Notes: generated from the sequence alone by a model not told the origin. A stretch of 64,000 bases of DNA from Nocardia sp. XZ_19_385 (GCF_015355755.1 NZ_JACVEE010000001.1:1302001-1366000), one strand, 5' to 3'; shown: positions 8,211 through 17,765, numbered from the stretch's first letter. Program-made: numbers and translations.

Positions 8211-8846
8211 TCAGACTGCTGCGGGGGACTGTCGCCAGCGACTCGCAACCGCGCCCAGCGTGACGACGGCGAGCGCGAGCAGTACGAACACCGCTGTGAG
8301 GACGACGAGCCCGACGGTGAGCGGGCCGTAACCCTGCTCACGCGGATCGAGGAACGGATACGGGTACCAGTCCACGATCGGCCCACGAACCAAGCTGTAG
8401 ACGCCGTAGAGCAAGGGATAGAGCAGCCAACTGCCGATCAGTCCGGCGGTCCGCGCCAAGGCGACAGGTACCAGCAACCAGTCGACGAGCAGCACGATCG
8501 GCATCACCCGATGCTCGACGACGTTGATCCATTTGTCGGTCAGCATCACGTCGATGTTCGCCAGCAGCACCGCGTACACGATTCCGGTGATCACCATGTA
8601 CAGCGTGGCGGCGCCACGGATGACCTGCCACCGGTGGCTGCGCGGGTCACGCAGTCCACCGATCAGCAAGACGACCATCGCGAAAATGTTGGACTGAATG
8701 GTGAAGTAGCTGAAGTAGTTCGCCGCGGAGAAGGTGTCGTTGCCGAGATTGCGGAGCGGGATCCAGGCCAGGGCGACAAGGCTCAGCACACCGAAGGCAA
8801 TACGAAGGCCCCGGATCCACTGCGGCGTGCCTGAGCTCGCGGTCAT
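8211..8846 (-). CDS. Pr6Pr family membrane protein, second copy
   Basis: 211 residues, a clear paralog of the downstream gene with the same six helices and the same signatures: NYFSYFTIQSNIFAMVVLL, RGAATLYMVITGIVYAVLL, HRVMPIVLLVDWLLVP, RGPIVDWYPYPFLDPREQGY. The copies are 63 nt apart in the same direction and probably form an operon with the aminotransferase. The charged residues in the HRV and DW motifs and the WYPYP loop are kept in both, which suggests a shared functional core. Divergent from hrpA. Confidence 0.85.
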   Translation of the reverse strand: MTASSGTPQWIRGLRIAFGVLSLVALAWIPLRNLGNDTFSAANYFSYFTIQSNIFAMVVLLIGGLRDPRSHRWQVIRGAATLYMVITGIVYAVLLANIDVMLTDKWINVVEHRVMPIVLLVDWLLVPVALARTAGLIGSWLLYPLLYGVYSLVRGPIVDWYPYPFLDPREQGYGPLTVGLVVLTAVFVLLALAVVTLGAVASRWRQSPAAV

Positions 8847-8983
8847 CAGCCGATGATCGCACAGCGCGCCCGGCTGTGACGGCCCGAAACACCGCGCAGC
8901 ACACTATCGGCGATCCCTACCGACAGGTATTGCGCCCGGTGACGACCGGCCCGCATGCGGGGTTCGCTACGCTTGACGATGCC

Positions 8984-11900
8984 ATGACCAGGACAGCCGA
9001 CCCCGCAACGCGCGAGCTCCGCACCCGACTGGCGAACCTCTCCCTCCGCGACGAGTACCGGCTGCGCCGCAAGCTGGATCGAGCCCGCGGCAAGGAACTC
9101 GCGAGCGTGACGGCCGAGATCGAGGCCGCCGAGCTACGGGTCGAGGCGCGCCGGGCGGCGGTACCGCAGATCCGATTCCCCGAGCAGCTGCCGGTCACCC
9201 AGCGCCGCGAGGACATCGCCAAAGCAATCGCCGAACACCAGGTGGTGATCGTCGCGGGCGAGACCGGCTCCGGCAAGACCACCCAGATCCCGAAGATCTG
9301 CCTGGAACTCGGGCGCGGAATTCGCGGCACCATCGGCCACACCCAGCCGCGCCGGCTGGCCGCGCGCACCGTCGCCGAGCGGATCGCCGAGGAGCTCGGC
9401 ACCGAGCTCGGCGATGTCGTCGGCTACACGGTGCGGTTCACCGACCAGGCCTCCGATCGCACGCTGGTCAAGTTGATGACCGACGGCATCCTGCTCGCCG
9501 AGATCCAGCGCGACCGGCTACTGCGCCGCTACGACACGATCATCATCGACGAGGCGCACGAACGCAGCCTCAATATCGACTTCCTGCTCGGCTACCTGAA
9601 GCAGCTGCTGCCGCGCCGCCCGGACCTGAAGTTGATCATCACCTCGGCGACCATCGACCCGGAACTGTTCGCCCGGCACTTCGCTGACGAAAAGGGCACG
9701 CCCGCACCGATTGTCGAGGTGTCAGGCCGGTCCTATCCGGTGGAGATCCGCTATCGGCCGCTGTCGCTGGAACTGCCCTCCGCGTCCGAGGACGACGACG
9801 AGGACACCCGCGTGGTGGACCGCGACCCGGTCGATGCCATCGGTGACGCGGTGCGCGAATTGTTCGACGAGGGCGACGGCGACGTGCTGGTCTTCCTCTC
9901 CGGTGAACGCGAAATCCGGGACACCGCAGACGCTTTACGCGACCTGAACCTGGCCCGCACCGAGATCGTGCCGCTGTATGCGCGGCTGTCGGCGGCCGAG
10001 CAGCATCGAGTGTTCCAGCCGCACACCGGACGACGCGTCGTGCTGGCCACCAATGTGGCCGAGACCTCGCTCACCGTGCCCGGCATCCGGTACGTCGTCG
10101 ACCCGGGAACCGCTCGTATTTCCCGGTATTCGATGCGCACCAAGGTGCAGCGGCTGCCGATCGAGGAAGTGTCGCAGGCCTCGGCGCGGCAGCGGTCCGG
10201 CCGATGCGGGCGTGTGGCCGACGGTATCGCCATCCGGCTGTATTCCGAGGATGACTTCGAATCCCGGCCTGCCTTCACCGAGCCGGAGATCCTGCGGACG
10301 AATCTGGCCGCGGTCATTCTGCAGATGACCGCGCTCGGGCTCGGCGATATCGAGAACTTCCCGTTCGTGGAGGCGCCGGACAAACGGGCGATCCGCGACG
10401 GTATCGCGCTGCTGGAAGAGCTGGGCGCGCTCGGACGCAAAGAGACCGATCCCGCTGCCGAATCCGATGCGGCGCTCACCCTTACCCCCATCGGCCGCGA
10501 GATGGCGCAGCTGCCGGTCGACCCGCGCATGGCTCGAATGCTGGTGCAGGCGCAGCGCAATGGCTGTCTGGCCGAGGTGCTGATCATCGTTGCGGCGCTG
10601 TCGATTCAGGATGTGCGCGAGCGTCCGGCCGAGCATCAGCAGGCCTCCGACACCAAGCACGCCCGGTTCGTGGTGGACGGGTCGGATTTCCTGGCCTATC
10701 TGCGACTCTGGGACTATCTGACCGAGCAGCGGAAGTCGCTGTCGTCCAACCAGTTCCGGCGGATGTGCCGGGACGAGTTCCTGCACTACCTGCGGATCCG
10801 AGAATGGCAGGACCTGCACGGGCAACTGCGGACGATCACGCGGGGCTTAGGTTGGGCGGCGGAGAGCACCTCGTCCCCACTGACCACCAGTGTCGGCGAA
10901 TCCGACGGCATGCCTTGGGATTCCACCGCGATCCACCAGTCGCTACTGGCGGGCATGCTCTCGCATATCGGTGTGCGGGAAGCGGAATCGCGCGAGTTCC
11001 TGGGTGCCCGCAACGCCAAGTTCATGATCTTCCCGGGCTCTTCGCTGGCGAAGAAGCCGCCGCGCTGGGTGATGGCGGCGGAGCTGGTCGAGACCTCCCG
11101 ATTATGGGGCCGGATGGCCGCGCGGGTGGAGCCGGAGTGGGCCGAGCAGCTGGCCGGGGATCTGGTGAAACGCACCTACTCCGAGCCGCATTGGTCGTCG
11201 AAGCGGGGTGCTGCGCGGGCTTACGAACGCGTGACGCTGTACGGGATCCCGCTGGTCGTGAGCAGGCCGGTCGATTACGGCCGCATCGACCCCGAGGTCT
11301 CGCGCGAACTGTTCATCCGCCACGCCCTCGTTCAAGGCGAGTGGCAGACCAAACACGAGTTCTTCCACCGTAATCGGGAACTGCTCGACGACGTCGCCGA
11401 TCTGGAGCACCGGGCCCGCCGCCGCGACATCCTCGTCGACGACGAGGTGCTGTTCGAGTTCTACGATCAGCGCATTCCCGCCGACATCGTCTCGGTCCGC
11501 CATTTCGACAGCTGGTGGAAGACAGCCAGGCGCAAAGACCCAGCGCTGCTGGAGTTCTCGAAGTCGACGGTCGTCAACGACGGTGTCGCGCTGCTGGACC
11601 CGACCGCTTTCCCCGACGCCTGGCGCCAGGGCGAACTGAGCTTCCCGCTCACCTACCAGTTCGAGCCCGGTCAGGACGACGACGGTGTCACCGTCCGCAT
11701 CCCGGTCGAACAGCTGGCTCATGTCCGCCCGGTCGGCTTCGACTGGCTGGTGCCCGGCATGCGCGAAGAACTCGCCGCCGCCCTGATCAAGACGCTCCCG
11801 AAAGCCCTGCGCCGCATGGTGGTTCCGGCTCCCGATTTCGCCGCCGCCGCCTTGGCCGCGCTCACCGCGCGCGCCGAACCCCTGCGCACCGGTCTGGCCC

Positions 11901-12967
11901 GGGAACTGTCGCGCCTCGGCTCGACTACCATCTCCCCCGCCGAACTCGACCCCGCGGCGCTGCCGGATCATCTACGCATGACCTTCGCCGCCGTCGACAG
12001 CACCGGCAAGGTCCTGGCCAAGGGCAAAAGCCTCACACAGCTGAAATCCCAACTGGCCGACAAGGTCTCCGAATCCGTCGCGCGCGCCACCGCGGGCGCG
12101 GAACGTTCGGCAGCCACCGTGTGGACCTCGGAATCCCTGGGCACCGTCGAGCCGACCGTGCGCCGCCAAGTGGCCGGCCAAACCGTCACCGGTTACCCGG
12201 CGCTGGTCCCGGAAGGCGCAGGCGTCGCCGTGCGCGTGCTCAGCTCCCCCGCCGAGCAGGCCGCCGCCATGCGCGCGGGCACCAGAACCCTTGTCCTGCA
12301 CGCCATCCCGACTTCGCCACGCACTGTCACCGCGGGCCTGCCGCCCGCCGACCGCCTCGCCCTGAGCCAGAACCCCTACGGTTCGCTCGACGCCCTGGTC
12401 GAGGACTGCCGCGCGGCGGCCGCCGACGAATTGATCACCGCCGCGGGCGGCCCCGTCAACGACCCAGAGCGGTTCAACGCCCTGGTCGCCGCCGTCCGCC
12501 CGCAACTGTCCACCGCGGTCGCCCGCCTGGTCCGCCTCGCAGTACCGATTCTCGCTGCGGCACACCGCGTCTCCTCCGCCCTCGCCGAAACCCGCGAAGC
12601 CGACATCGCCGACGACGTCCGCCACCAACTCGACGAACTCGTCTTCCCCAGCTTCATCTCCGAATTCGGCACAACCCGCCTGCGCGAAGTCCCCCGCTAC
12701 CTGCACGCCGCCGCCACCCGCCTGGAAGCCCTCCCCGCCTCCGCCACCCGCGACCGCCAGGGCATGGCCGAAGTCGACCGCGCCCTCACCGCCTACGACC
12801 GCCTCGTCAACGCCCTCCCCGACCACCGCAAACACGCCCCGGACGTCGCCGAAATCTGGTGGATGATCGAAGAACTCCGCGTCAGCCTCTTCGCCCAAAA
12901 ACTCGGCACCCCCTACCCCATCTCCGTCAAGCGCATCGAAAAGGCCATCTCCACCATCCGCCGGTAA
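8984..12967 (+). CDS. hrpA: ATP-dependent DEAH-box RNA helicase HrpA
   Basis: 1327 residues, the length of bacterial HrpA. The helicase core shows motif I AGETGSGKTTQIPK, Ia TQPRRLAART, motif II IIIDEAHERSLN, motif III ITSATID, then TNVAETSLTVPGIRYVVDPG and RQRSGRCGRV (motif VI). HA2/OB-fold regions follow, and the long C-terminal half corresponds to the HrpA-specific DUF3418 region. HrpA unwinds structured RNA and has been linked to ribosome rescue in E. coli. The ATG at 8984 begins MTRTADPATRELRTRL; no Shine-Dalgarno is visible, and a TACGCT 10 nt upstream could be a -10 for a nearly leaderless mRNA. It converges on nrdR. Confidence 0.95.
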   Translation: MTRTADPATRELRTRLANLSLRDEYRLRRKLDRARGKELASVTAEIEAAELRVEARRAAVPQIRFPEQLPVTQRREDIAKAIAEHQVVIVAGETGSGKTTQIPKICLELGRGIRGTIGHTQPRRLAARTVAERIAEELGTELGDVVGYTVRFTDQASDRTLVKLMTDGILLAEIQRDRLLRRYDTIIIDEAHERSLNIDFLLGYLKQLLPRRPDLKLIITSATIDPELFARHFADEKGTPAPIVEVSGRSYPVEIRYRPLSLELPSASEDDDEDTRVVDRDPVDAIGDAVRELFDEGDGDVLVFLSGEREIRDTADALRDLNLARTEIVPLYARLSAAEQHRVFQPHTGRRVVLATNVAETSLTVPGIRYVVDPGTARISRYSMRTKVQRLPIEEVSQASARQRSGRCGRVADGIAIRLYSEDDFESRPAFTEPEILRTNLAAVILQMTALGLGDIENFPFVEAPDKRAIRDGIALLEELGALGRKETDPAAESDAALTLTPIGREMAQLPVDPRMARMLVQAQRNGCLAEVLIIVAALSIQDVRERPAEHQQASDTKHARFVVDGSDFLAYLRLWDYLTEQRKSLSSNQFRRMCRDEFLHYLRIREWQDLHGQLRTITRGLGWAAESTSSPLTTSVGESDGMPWDSTAIHQSLLAGMLSHIGVREAESREFLGARNAKFMIFPGSSLAKKPPRWVMAAELVETSRLWGRMAARVEPEWAEQLAGDLVKRTYSEPHWSSKRGAARAYERVTLYGIPLVVSRPVDYGRIDPEVSRELFIRHALVQGEWQTKHEFFHRNRELLDDVADLEHRARRRDILVDDEVLFEFYDQRIPADIVSVRHFDSWWKTARRKDPALLEFSKSTVVNDGVALLDPTAFPDAWRQGELSFPLTYQFEPGQDDDGVTVRIPVEQLAHVRPVGFDWLVPGMREELAAALIKTLPKALRRMVVPAPDFAAAALAALTARAEPLRTGLARELSRLGSTTISPAELDPAALPDHLRMTFAAVDSTGKVLAKGKSLTQLKSQLADKVSESVARATAGAERSAATVWTSESLGTVEPTVRRQVAGQTVTGYPALVPEGAGVAVRVLSSPAEQAAAMRAGTRTLVLHAIPTSPRTVTAGLPPADRLALSQNPYGSLDALVEDCRAAAADELITAAGGPVNDPERFNALVAAVRPQLSTAVARLVRLAVPILAAAHRVSSALAETREADIADDVRHQLDELVFPSFISEFGTTRLREVPRYLHAAATRLEALPASATRDRQGMAEVDRALTAYDRLVNALPDHRKHAPDVAEIWWMIEELRVSLFAQKLGTPYPISVKRIEKAISTIRR

Positions 12968-13037
12968 CCGCGTCCCGCAGCGCTCCGCTCTTATCGGTGC
13001 CCGTCGATAGAGGCGCGACACCGACCGCAGGAATGAG

Positions 13038-13071
13038 CGAACCGCCGAGGGCTGGTGCGCTCGGCGGTTCG
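13038..13071. terminator. Bidirectional hairpin between hrpA and nrdR
   Basis: CGAACCGCCGAG at 13038-13049 pairs perfectly with CTCGGCGGTTCG at 13060-13071 around a 10-nt loop. It lies between two convergent genes, so it can end both transcripts. Confidence 0.8.
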
Positions 13072-13084
13072 GGGGTGGGTGGGG

Positions 13085-13552
13085 TCAGTCGGCGGAGGCG
13101 GCTTCGGCGCGGGCCGTGCGCATGTGGTGGATTTCGCGTTCGAAATCGTCGGCGGAGGTGAAGGAGCGGTAGACGGAGGCGAAGCGGAGGTAGGCGACTT
13201 CGTCCAGGTCGCGGAGCGGGCCGAGGATCGCCAGGCCGACGTCGTGGCTGGGGACCTCGGGGGAACCCTTGGCGCGGACGGCGTCTTCGACCTTCTGGGC
13301 CAGCAGGTTCAGGGCGTCGTCGTCGACTTCGCGGCCTTGGCAGGCGCGCCGGACGCCGCGGATGACCTTTTCGCGACTGAACGGTTCGGTGACGCCGCTG
13401 CGTTTGACCACGGATAGGATCGCCGTCTCGACAGTGGTGAACCGGCGGCCGCAGTTCGGGCAGGAGCGCCGACGGCGGATGGCCGCACCTTCCTCGGCCT
13501 CGCGCGAGTCGACCACCCGCGAGTCAGGGTGTCGGCAGTACGGGCAATGCAT
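13085..13552 (-). CDS. nrdR: Transcriptional repressor NrdR
   Basis: 155 residues, the standard NrdR size. The N-terminal zinc ribbon has CPYC at residues 3-6 and CPNC at 31-34, separated by [13 protein letters not shown]. The ATP-cone follows with [19 protein letters not shown] and FASVYRSF. NrdR senses ATP/dATP and represses ribonucleotide reductase genes by binding NrdR boxes. In mycobacteria it lies next to Rv2719c and lexA, as here. ATG start at 13552. It is followed by the 13038-13071 terminator. Confidence 0.97.
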   Translation of the reverse strand: MHCPYCRHPDSRVVDSREAEEGAAIRRRRSCPNCGRRFTTVETAILSVVKRSGVTEPFSREKVIRGVRRACQGREVDDDALNLLAQKVEDAVRAKGSPEVPSHDVGLAILGPLRDLDEVAYLRFASVYRSFTSADDFEREIHHMRTARAEAASAD

Positions 13553-13623
13553 CCGAGAGATCCTTCGTCGATGCCATAGTTCTTCGAGGATACTCGGCGC
13601 CTACCACCTATTTCGCTCGGTGG

Positions 13624-14871
13624 CTATTCCACCACTGCCCACTGCTGAGTCATATCGGAGATCAACTCGGGGAGGCGGGCGATGGCGCGGCCCTGAGCGA
13701 GCTTGTTCCAGAACGCTTCGCCGAGTACGGAAGCGGCGAGGACCGGGTTGGATTCGAGGTCGATGTGGCGGGGGTTCAGGTCGCCCATGATGTAGGTCCA
13801 GCGGTCTTCGCGGTCGGCCCAGTTGAACGCGGGCAGTGGGGTGCGCAGGCTCAGGGTATGGCCGGCGACGTCCGCGCTGACGACGGCCGGGCGGAAGTTG
13901 CCCGGCGCGCGGACGCCCGGCACGGCGGGTTTGCCCGCGAGGGTGCTGACGTAGGTGAGGACCCGGCCGATGGCGCCGCGCCCGCCGGCGGTCGCGTCCC
14001 ACTGGTCGGCGACGACGAAGTTCTGCTCGCGATCGGTCATCCGGATCAGCGCGTCGATGTAGCCGTCGCGGGTACCCGAGGCGACGGACTGCCAGGCGGT
14101 TCGGATGCTGTCGTCGATCACGCCGGCGGCGAGCATTTCGTCGATGCCTGCCATGCCCTCGGCGAGGTAGGCCTCGTGCATCGGGACCAGGTCGGTGAAG
14201 ATGTGCTTCTGCATGATCATCAGCCGGGTCTGGTACCAGGCGACGTCGGCGGCACTGAGCCGGGATCCTTCGGTGGCCAGCAGTTTGATGTCGGCGGGGA
14301 CCTTGGCGACCAATTCCGCTGGGGTGACCCGCAACAGGTCGGCCACGGCGTTGCCGAGCTGGTGGATGCCGGGCACGTCCAGGATGACGCCGACGTCGCC
14401 CAGGTCGAAGAAGCCGGAGGCGAAGGAGCCGCCCGCGATGCCGGCCAGCCCAGCCCACCAGAGTTCCGGATGCTGGGTGGTCAGCCGCAGGTAATTGACA
14501 TACACCTGGTTGAAGGTGCGTTCGTTGGCTGCTACGCCGCGGGTGGGATCCCAGGCGGCGAGGTCGATTTCGGCGTTCTGGGTGGCGACGACGAGCCAGT
14601 ACTGATGCAGCAGGGTGCCGTAGCGCGCTGGGGCGACGCCGTCGGCGCGGGCCTGCTCCAATGCCGTGCGCAGTACCGGTTCGTCCAGGGGCAGTGCGGG
14701 ATTCAGGCCGCCACCGCCCGCTCCGTCACCGTTGACGGCGGGCAGGTCCAGGTAGGCGGCGTAGCCGGGCTCGGCCTGGACGGCGGGCATGGTGCCCAGG
14801 CCCAGCAGTAGACAGGTGAGCAGGAAGCCGGCGGCGGCACGGATCGAACGTCCGGCGGTGTGATGCGTCAT
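13624..14871 (-). CDS. Secreted protein of unknown function
   Basis: 415 residues. A signal peptide is evident: charged start MTHHTAGRSIR, hydrophobic GFLLTCLLLGLG, then PAVQAEPGYA with a probable cleavage after VQA. The mature protein is mostly soluble. It has FDLGDVGVILDVPGIHQLGNAVADLL near the middle, LIRMTDREQNFVVADQWDATAGGRG, and a C-terminal FNWADREDRWTYIMGDLNPR. It has no obvious catalytic motif and I do not recognise the family. It is in the same direction as nrdR, 71 nt upstream, and probably has its own promoter. ATG start at 14871. Confidence 0.75.
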   Translation of the reverse strand: MTHHTAGRSIRAAAGFLLTCLLLGLGTMPAVQAEPGYAAYLDLPAVNGDGAGGGGLNPALPLDEPVLRTALEQARADGVAPARYGTLLHQYWLVVATQNAEIDLAAWDPTRGVAANERTFNQVYVNYLRLTTQHPELWWAGLAGIAGGSFASGFFDLGDVGVILDVPGIHQLGNAVADLLRVTPAELVAKVPADIKLLATEGSRLSAADVAWYQTRLMIMQKHIFTDLVPMHEAYLAEGMAGIDEMLAAGVIDDSIRTAWQSVASGTRDGYIDALIRMTDREQNFVVADQWDATAGGRGAIGRVLTYVSTLAGKPAVPGVRAPGNFRPAVVSADVAGHTLSLRTPLPAFNWADREDRWTYIMGDLNPRHIDLESNPVLAASVLGEAFWNKLAQGRAIARLPELISDMTQQWAVVE

Positions 14872-15005
14872 CGCGTGAAATCCCGAAATCGATCGTGGCA
14901 GAGACTGCCTCAGACACGTAGGTCAGCACCGTAGCAACGCGTTCTGATTCTGGATCGACATTTCCGGCCACGCCCCCGCAACGGCGCTCCACCACACCGG
15001 ATCCG

Positions 15006-15458
15006 CTATCGCACGAGTCCGGGCTCGGCCGCGGGAAGCTGTTCTACTACCACCGGAGTGGTCGCCGGCTGCACGCCGAAGGTGCCCGCCCGCCACTGCG
15101 CCAGCAGGATCAGCGCCGTCACCACCAGGGCGCTCAGCAACGCCGCCACCGCGAGGACGGCGAAACCGACCTGGGCCTCCGCCACGCGCGTGTCCATCGG
15201 ATGCGTGCCGTGCGGCGGGCGCATCGCCGAGGTCCGCACCGGGCGCCGGTACACCTGCTCCGCACTCGACGGGCGGCTGTCGCGGGGGCGCCGATCCGCG
15301 AGCGGGCGCGGCGCCGAATCCACTGTGCGCAGGCCGGTTCGGTGCGGGCGGCGCACCAGCGACACGGTGCCGGGCCGGGGGGCGGCGTCGAGGTCGACCG
15401 GCACGATGCCGAGGTCGTGGAAGGAGGGGGACGTGGTCTCGCGGATCGCTGTACTCAT
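15006..15458 (-). CDS. Small Rv2719c/ChiZ-position membrane protein, SOS-controlled
   Basis: 150 residues. The first ~100 are Arg/Pro-rich and probably cytoplasmic. One transmembrane helix follows (VGFAVLAVAALLSALVVTAL) and then a short outer tail. ATG at 15458 with GGAGG 8 nt upstream; the frame extends further but through the operator. Position (divergent from lexA, beside nrdR), size and topology match M. tuberculosis Rv2719c (ChiZ), a damage-induced inhibitor of cell division. The LysM domain that I remember in ChiZ is not visible here: the tail after the helix is only ~25 residues. Two SOS boxes precede the gene, supporting LexA control. Confidence 0.7.
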   Translation of the reverse strand: MSTAIRETTSPSFHDLGIVPVDLDAAPRPGTVSLVRRPHRTGLRTVDSAPRPLADRRPRDSRPSSAEQVYRRPVRTSAMRPPHGTHPMDTRVAEAQVGFAVLAVAALLSALVVTALILLAQWRAGTFGVQPATTPVVVEQLPAAEPGLVR

Positions 15459-15500
15459 CGGACGAACCTCCGTGGTCGATGCTGAGGAGAGACGCGCTAT

Positions 15501-15531
15501 TCGATCATGTGTTCGAAGAACTTGTGTTCGA
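15501..15531 (-). promoter_or_regulatory. Two abutting LexA (SOS) boxes before the Rv2719c-like gene
   Basis: TCGATCATGTGTTCGA at 15501-15516 matches TCGAAC-N4-GTTCGA at 11 of 12 fixed positions. AAGAACTTGTGTTCGA at 15516-15531 matches at 10 of 12. They share one base, so two LexA dimers could bind side by side. Confidence 0.75.
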
Positions 15532-15578
15532 TTTCTACCACGCGGCACCGACAAAGTCAGCAGGAAACACGACTTAGG

Positions 15579-15594
15579 TCGAACAGGTGTTTGA
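15579..15594 (+). promoter_or_regulatory. LexA (SOS) box of lexA
   Basis: TCGAACAGGTGTTTGA matches the actinobacterial SOS box TCGAAC-N4-GTTCGA at 11 of 12 fixed positions. It lies 63 nt before the lexA start, giving autoregulation. Confidence 0.8.
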
Positions 15595-15657
15595 AACATC
15601 GGCGTGACCGGACTAAATTCAAGAGGCACATCATCAACGCAGGGAAGGCGGGTTCCG

Positions 15658-16380
15658 GTGAGCCACACAGACGACACGGGCGACGAGAGCGGAGTCGGCA
15701 CCGACCAGCCCCTGACCGGGGCGGATCTCACCGTGCGTCAGCGCAAGGTCCTAGAGGTCATTCGCACCTCGGTGGCCGAGCGCGGCTACCCTCCGAGCAT
15801 CCGGGAGATCGGCGACGCGGTCGGCCTCACCTCCACGTCCTCGGTTGCCCATCAGTTACGGGCGCTGGAACGTAAGGGCTATTTACGGCGCGACCCGAAT
15901 CGCCCGCGCGCCGTGGATGTTCGCGGCCTCAACGACACGGTGCGTTCGGTGACGAGCTTGCATGACGCCGACCATGATTCCGAGAGCGTCGATCCGAACC
16001 GTCCCACGCCGACCTTCGTGCCGGTCCTGGGCCGGATCGCCGCCGGTGGGCCGATCCTGGCCGAGCAGGCGGTGGAGGATGTCTTCCCGCTGCCGCGCGA
16101 ATTGGTCGGCGACGGTTCGCTGTTCCTGCTGAAGGTCGTCGGTCAGTCGATGATCGACGCGGCGATCTGCGACGGCGACTGGGTCGTGGTGCGCCAGCAG
16201 AACGTGGCCGACAACGGTGAGATCGTGGCCGCCATGATCGACGGCGAAGCCACGGTGAAGACGTTCAAGCGCACCGGAAACGACGTGTGGCTGCTGCCGC
16301 ACAATCCGCTGTTCGAACCGATCCCGGGTAACGACGCCCGGATCCTCGGCAAGGTCGTCACGGTCATCCGCAAGGTATAA
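15658..16380 (+). CDS. lexA: SOS repressor LexA
   Basis: 240 residues from GTG at 15658, which has AGGGAAGG 9 nt upstream; a GTG at 15604 lacks this. The N-terminal winged helix reads [20 protein letters not shown] and [20 protein letters not shown]. The autocleavage site is the Ala-Gly in GRIAAGGPI. The catalytic serine is in [10 protein letters not shown] and the lysine in ATVKTFKR. In response to RecA filaments it cleaves itself and derepresses the SOS regulon. Three SOS boxes lie between it and the divergent membrane protein gene. A hairpin follows the stop. Confidence 0.98.
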   Translation: MSHTDDTGDESGVGTDQPLTGADLTVRQRKVLEVIRTSVAERGYPPSIREIGDAVGLTSTSSVAHQLRALERKGYLRRDPNRPRAVDVRGLNDTVRSVTSLHDADHDSESVDPNRPTPTFVPVLGRIAAGGPILAEQAVEDVFPLPRELVGDGSLFLLKVVGQSMIDAAICDGDWVVVRQQNVADNGEIVAAMIDGEATVKTFKRTGNDVWLLPHNPLFEPIPGNDARILGKVVTVIRKV

Positions 16381-16386
16381 GCGTGC

Positions 16387-16411
16387 GGGGGCGGCCGGTT
16401 TCGCCGCCCCC
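16387..16411 (+). terminator. Hairpin after lexA
   Basis: GGGGGCGGC (16387-16395) and GCCGCCCCC (16403-16411) form a perfect 9-bp stem with a 7-nt loop, starting 7 nt after the lexA stop codon. Confidence 0.75.
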
Positions 16412-16473
16412 TGACGCGGTTCCGGGACGTCCGGCGATCATCCTGTCCGGCAACGAATTACGATTCCTGAATC

Positions 16474-16878
16474 ATGACGCTCGATCACGACCTGCCCACT
16501 TCCGCCACGCCCGTTCCCGAAGCGATCACCCAGCTCATCGCGCAGCGGGTGGAACTGTTCAACGCGGGCGACCTCGCCGCCCTGGACCTGCTCTACGAAC
16601 CGGACGCGGTGGTGGTGCCGACGCCCGGACACGCGGTCAGCGAGGCGGGCCGTTCGGCCGCGCTCGCACATCTCGTGGGTTTCGGCGTGCCGATGACCGC
16701 GCGGATCCGCCAGTGTTACACCGTCGTCAATGTCGCCCTGCTGCTTGTCGATTGGACGATGCGGGGCACGGCGGCCGACGGCAGCCCCGTCGACATGTCC
16801 GGCACCGCCACCGACGTGGTGCGGCGCGGCTTCGACGGACAGTGGCGGTATGTGATCGACAATCCGTCCGGCAGTTAG
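16474..16878 (+). CDS. SnoaL/NTF2-like domain protein
   Basis: 134 residues with the cone-shaped NTF2-like pattern. A first helix ITQLIAQRVELFNAGDLAALDLLYEPDAVVVPTPG is followed by strands including ALLLVDWTMRGTAADGSPV and SGTATDVVRRGFDGQWRYVIDN. The C-terminal G.W.....DNPSG is typical of the SnoaL-like/DUF4440 group. Members act as isomerases, hydrolases or ligand carriers; no specific reaction can be inferred. ATG at 16474. It ends 2 nt from the stop of the convergent methyltransferase gene. Confidence 0.8.
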   Translation: MTLDHDLPTSATPVPEAITQLIAQRVELFNAGDLAALDLLYEPDAVVVPTPGHAVSEAGRSAALAHLVGFGVPMTARIRQCYTVVNVALLLVDWTMRGTAADGSPVDMSGTATDVVRRGFDGQWRYVIDNPSGS

Positions 16879-16880
16879 GA

Positions 16881-17693
16881 CTACCCCGCGGCGGTGCGCA
16901 CGTGCGCGATGGCGGGCGGGATGTCGCGCAGCACCGGCACGGCCGCGAACAGGGGCGCGGTGGTCGCGAGCAGGCCGTGCGAGGGTGCGAACCCGGACAT
17001 CCGCACCTCGGTGACGTGCGGACTCCAACCGCGAACCAGAGCCGGAACCTTGCTGCCTTCGATGCCCCACGGCATCGGGGGCGCCTGGTAGTGCGGCGTC
17101 TTCTGGAAACCGCGCACGGTCTCGCGGGAGAACCACGGCGGAATGGTGTCGAACATCAACTCCACGCCGGGGAAGCGCTCGATGACGGCCGTGCAGAGTG
17201 CACGCACCTGCTCGGCCTGGAAGTACATGAAAAGCCCTTGGGCGGTGACGAATACGCCGCGCCCCGGATCGACTCGGTCCATCCAGGACAGGTCGAGGGC
17301 GCTGATCGGCAGATACCGGCAGCGCTCGGTGGCGGGCAGGAAACGTTCGCGCACGGCGATGGCTTCGGGCACGTCGACACACAACCACCGCACCAGGCCG
17401 TCATCGCAACGCTGGAATTGCGTTTCCAGGCCGGCGGCGAGTTCGACAACGGTCCCGCCCGGGTGTGCGGCGAGCCACGGCCTGAGGACATCGTCGAATT
17501 TCTTGGAACGCACCGCATGGGTGCCGTCGGGCGCTCCGAAGGTGCGCTCGTAATCGAAGGCGAGCGAATCGTAGATCCGCTCGCAATCCGGATCGCGTAG
17601 AACCCCGCCGGCGCGTTTGGATTCCGAGGCGCGATTGTGCAATGTCCAGAGCATGGTCAGCGGGACGCCGTGCAGATCCACATCCGAACTCAT
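16881..17693 (-). CDS. Class I SAM-dependent methyltransferase, LCM/TcmP-like
   Basis: 270 residues. SAM-binding motif I is GTVVELAAGLETQFQR, followed by the acidic WLCVDVPEAIAVR strand end and FVTAQGLFMYFQAEQVRAL, the pattern of the leucine-carboxyl-methyltransferase family (PF04072) that includes the polyketide O-methyltransferase TcmP. The N-terminal part (VPLTMLWTLHNRASESKR) also fits that family. ATG at 17693 with GAGGGA 6 nt upstream. The substrate is unknown. It lies at the left edge of the siderophore island but has no visible iron box, so a role in siderophore tailoring is not supported by the sequence. Confidence 0.82.
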   Translation of the reverse strand: MSSDVDLHGVPLTMLWTLHNRASESKRAGGVLRDPDCERIYDSLAFDYERTFGAPDGTHAVRSKKFDDVLRPWLAAHPGGTVVELAAGLETQFQRCDDGLVRWLCVDVPEAIAVRERFLPATERCRYLPISALDLSWMDRVDPGRGVFVTAQGLFMYFQAEQVRALCTAVIERFPGVELMFDTIPPWFSRETVRGFQKTPHYQAPPMPWGIEGSKVPALVRGWSPHVTEVRMSGFAPSHGLLATTAPLFAAVPVLRDIPPAIAHVRTAAG

Positions 17694-17765
17694 GAATTTC
17701 CCTCTCCCACCGCCGACTGTTCGACTGGCCTCTGACCGAGTTCAGGTAAGGGATTGGGCTGATTG

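Noticed and set aside
11515..13161. 548-codon plus-strand frame overlapping the 3' half of hrpA
   Set aside because: Arg/Pro-rich composition typical of a frame-shifted shadow in high-GC DNA; hrpA is continuous in its own frame.
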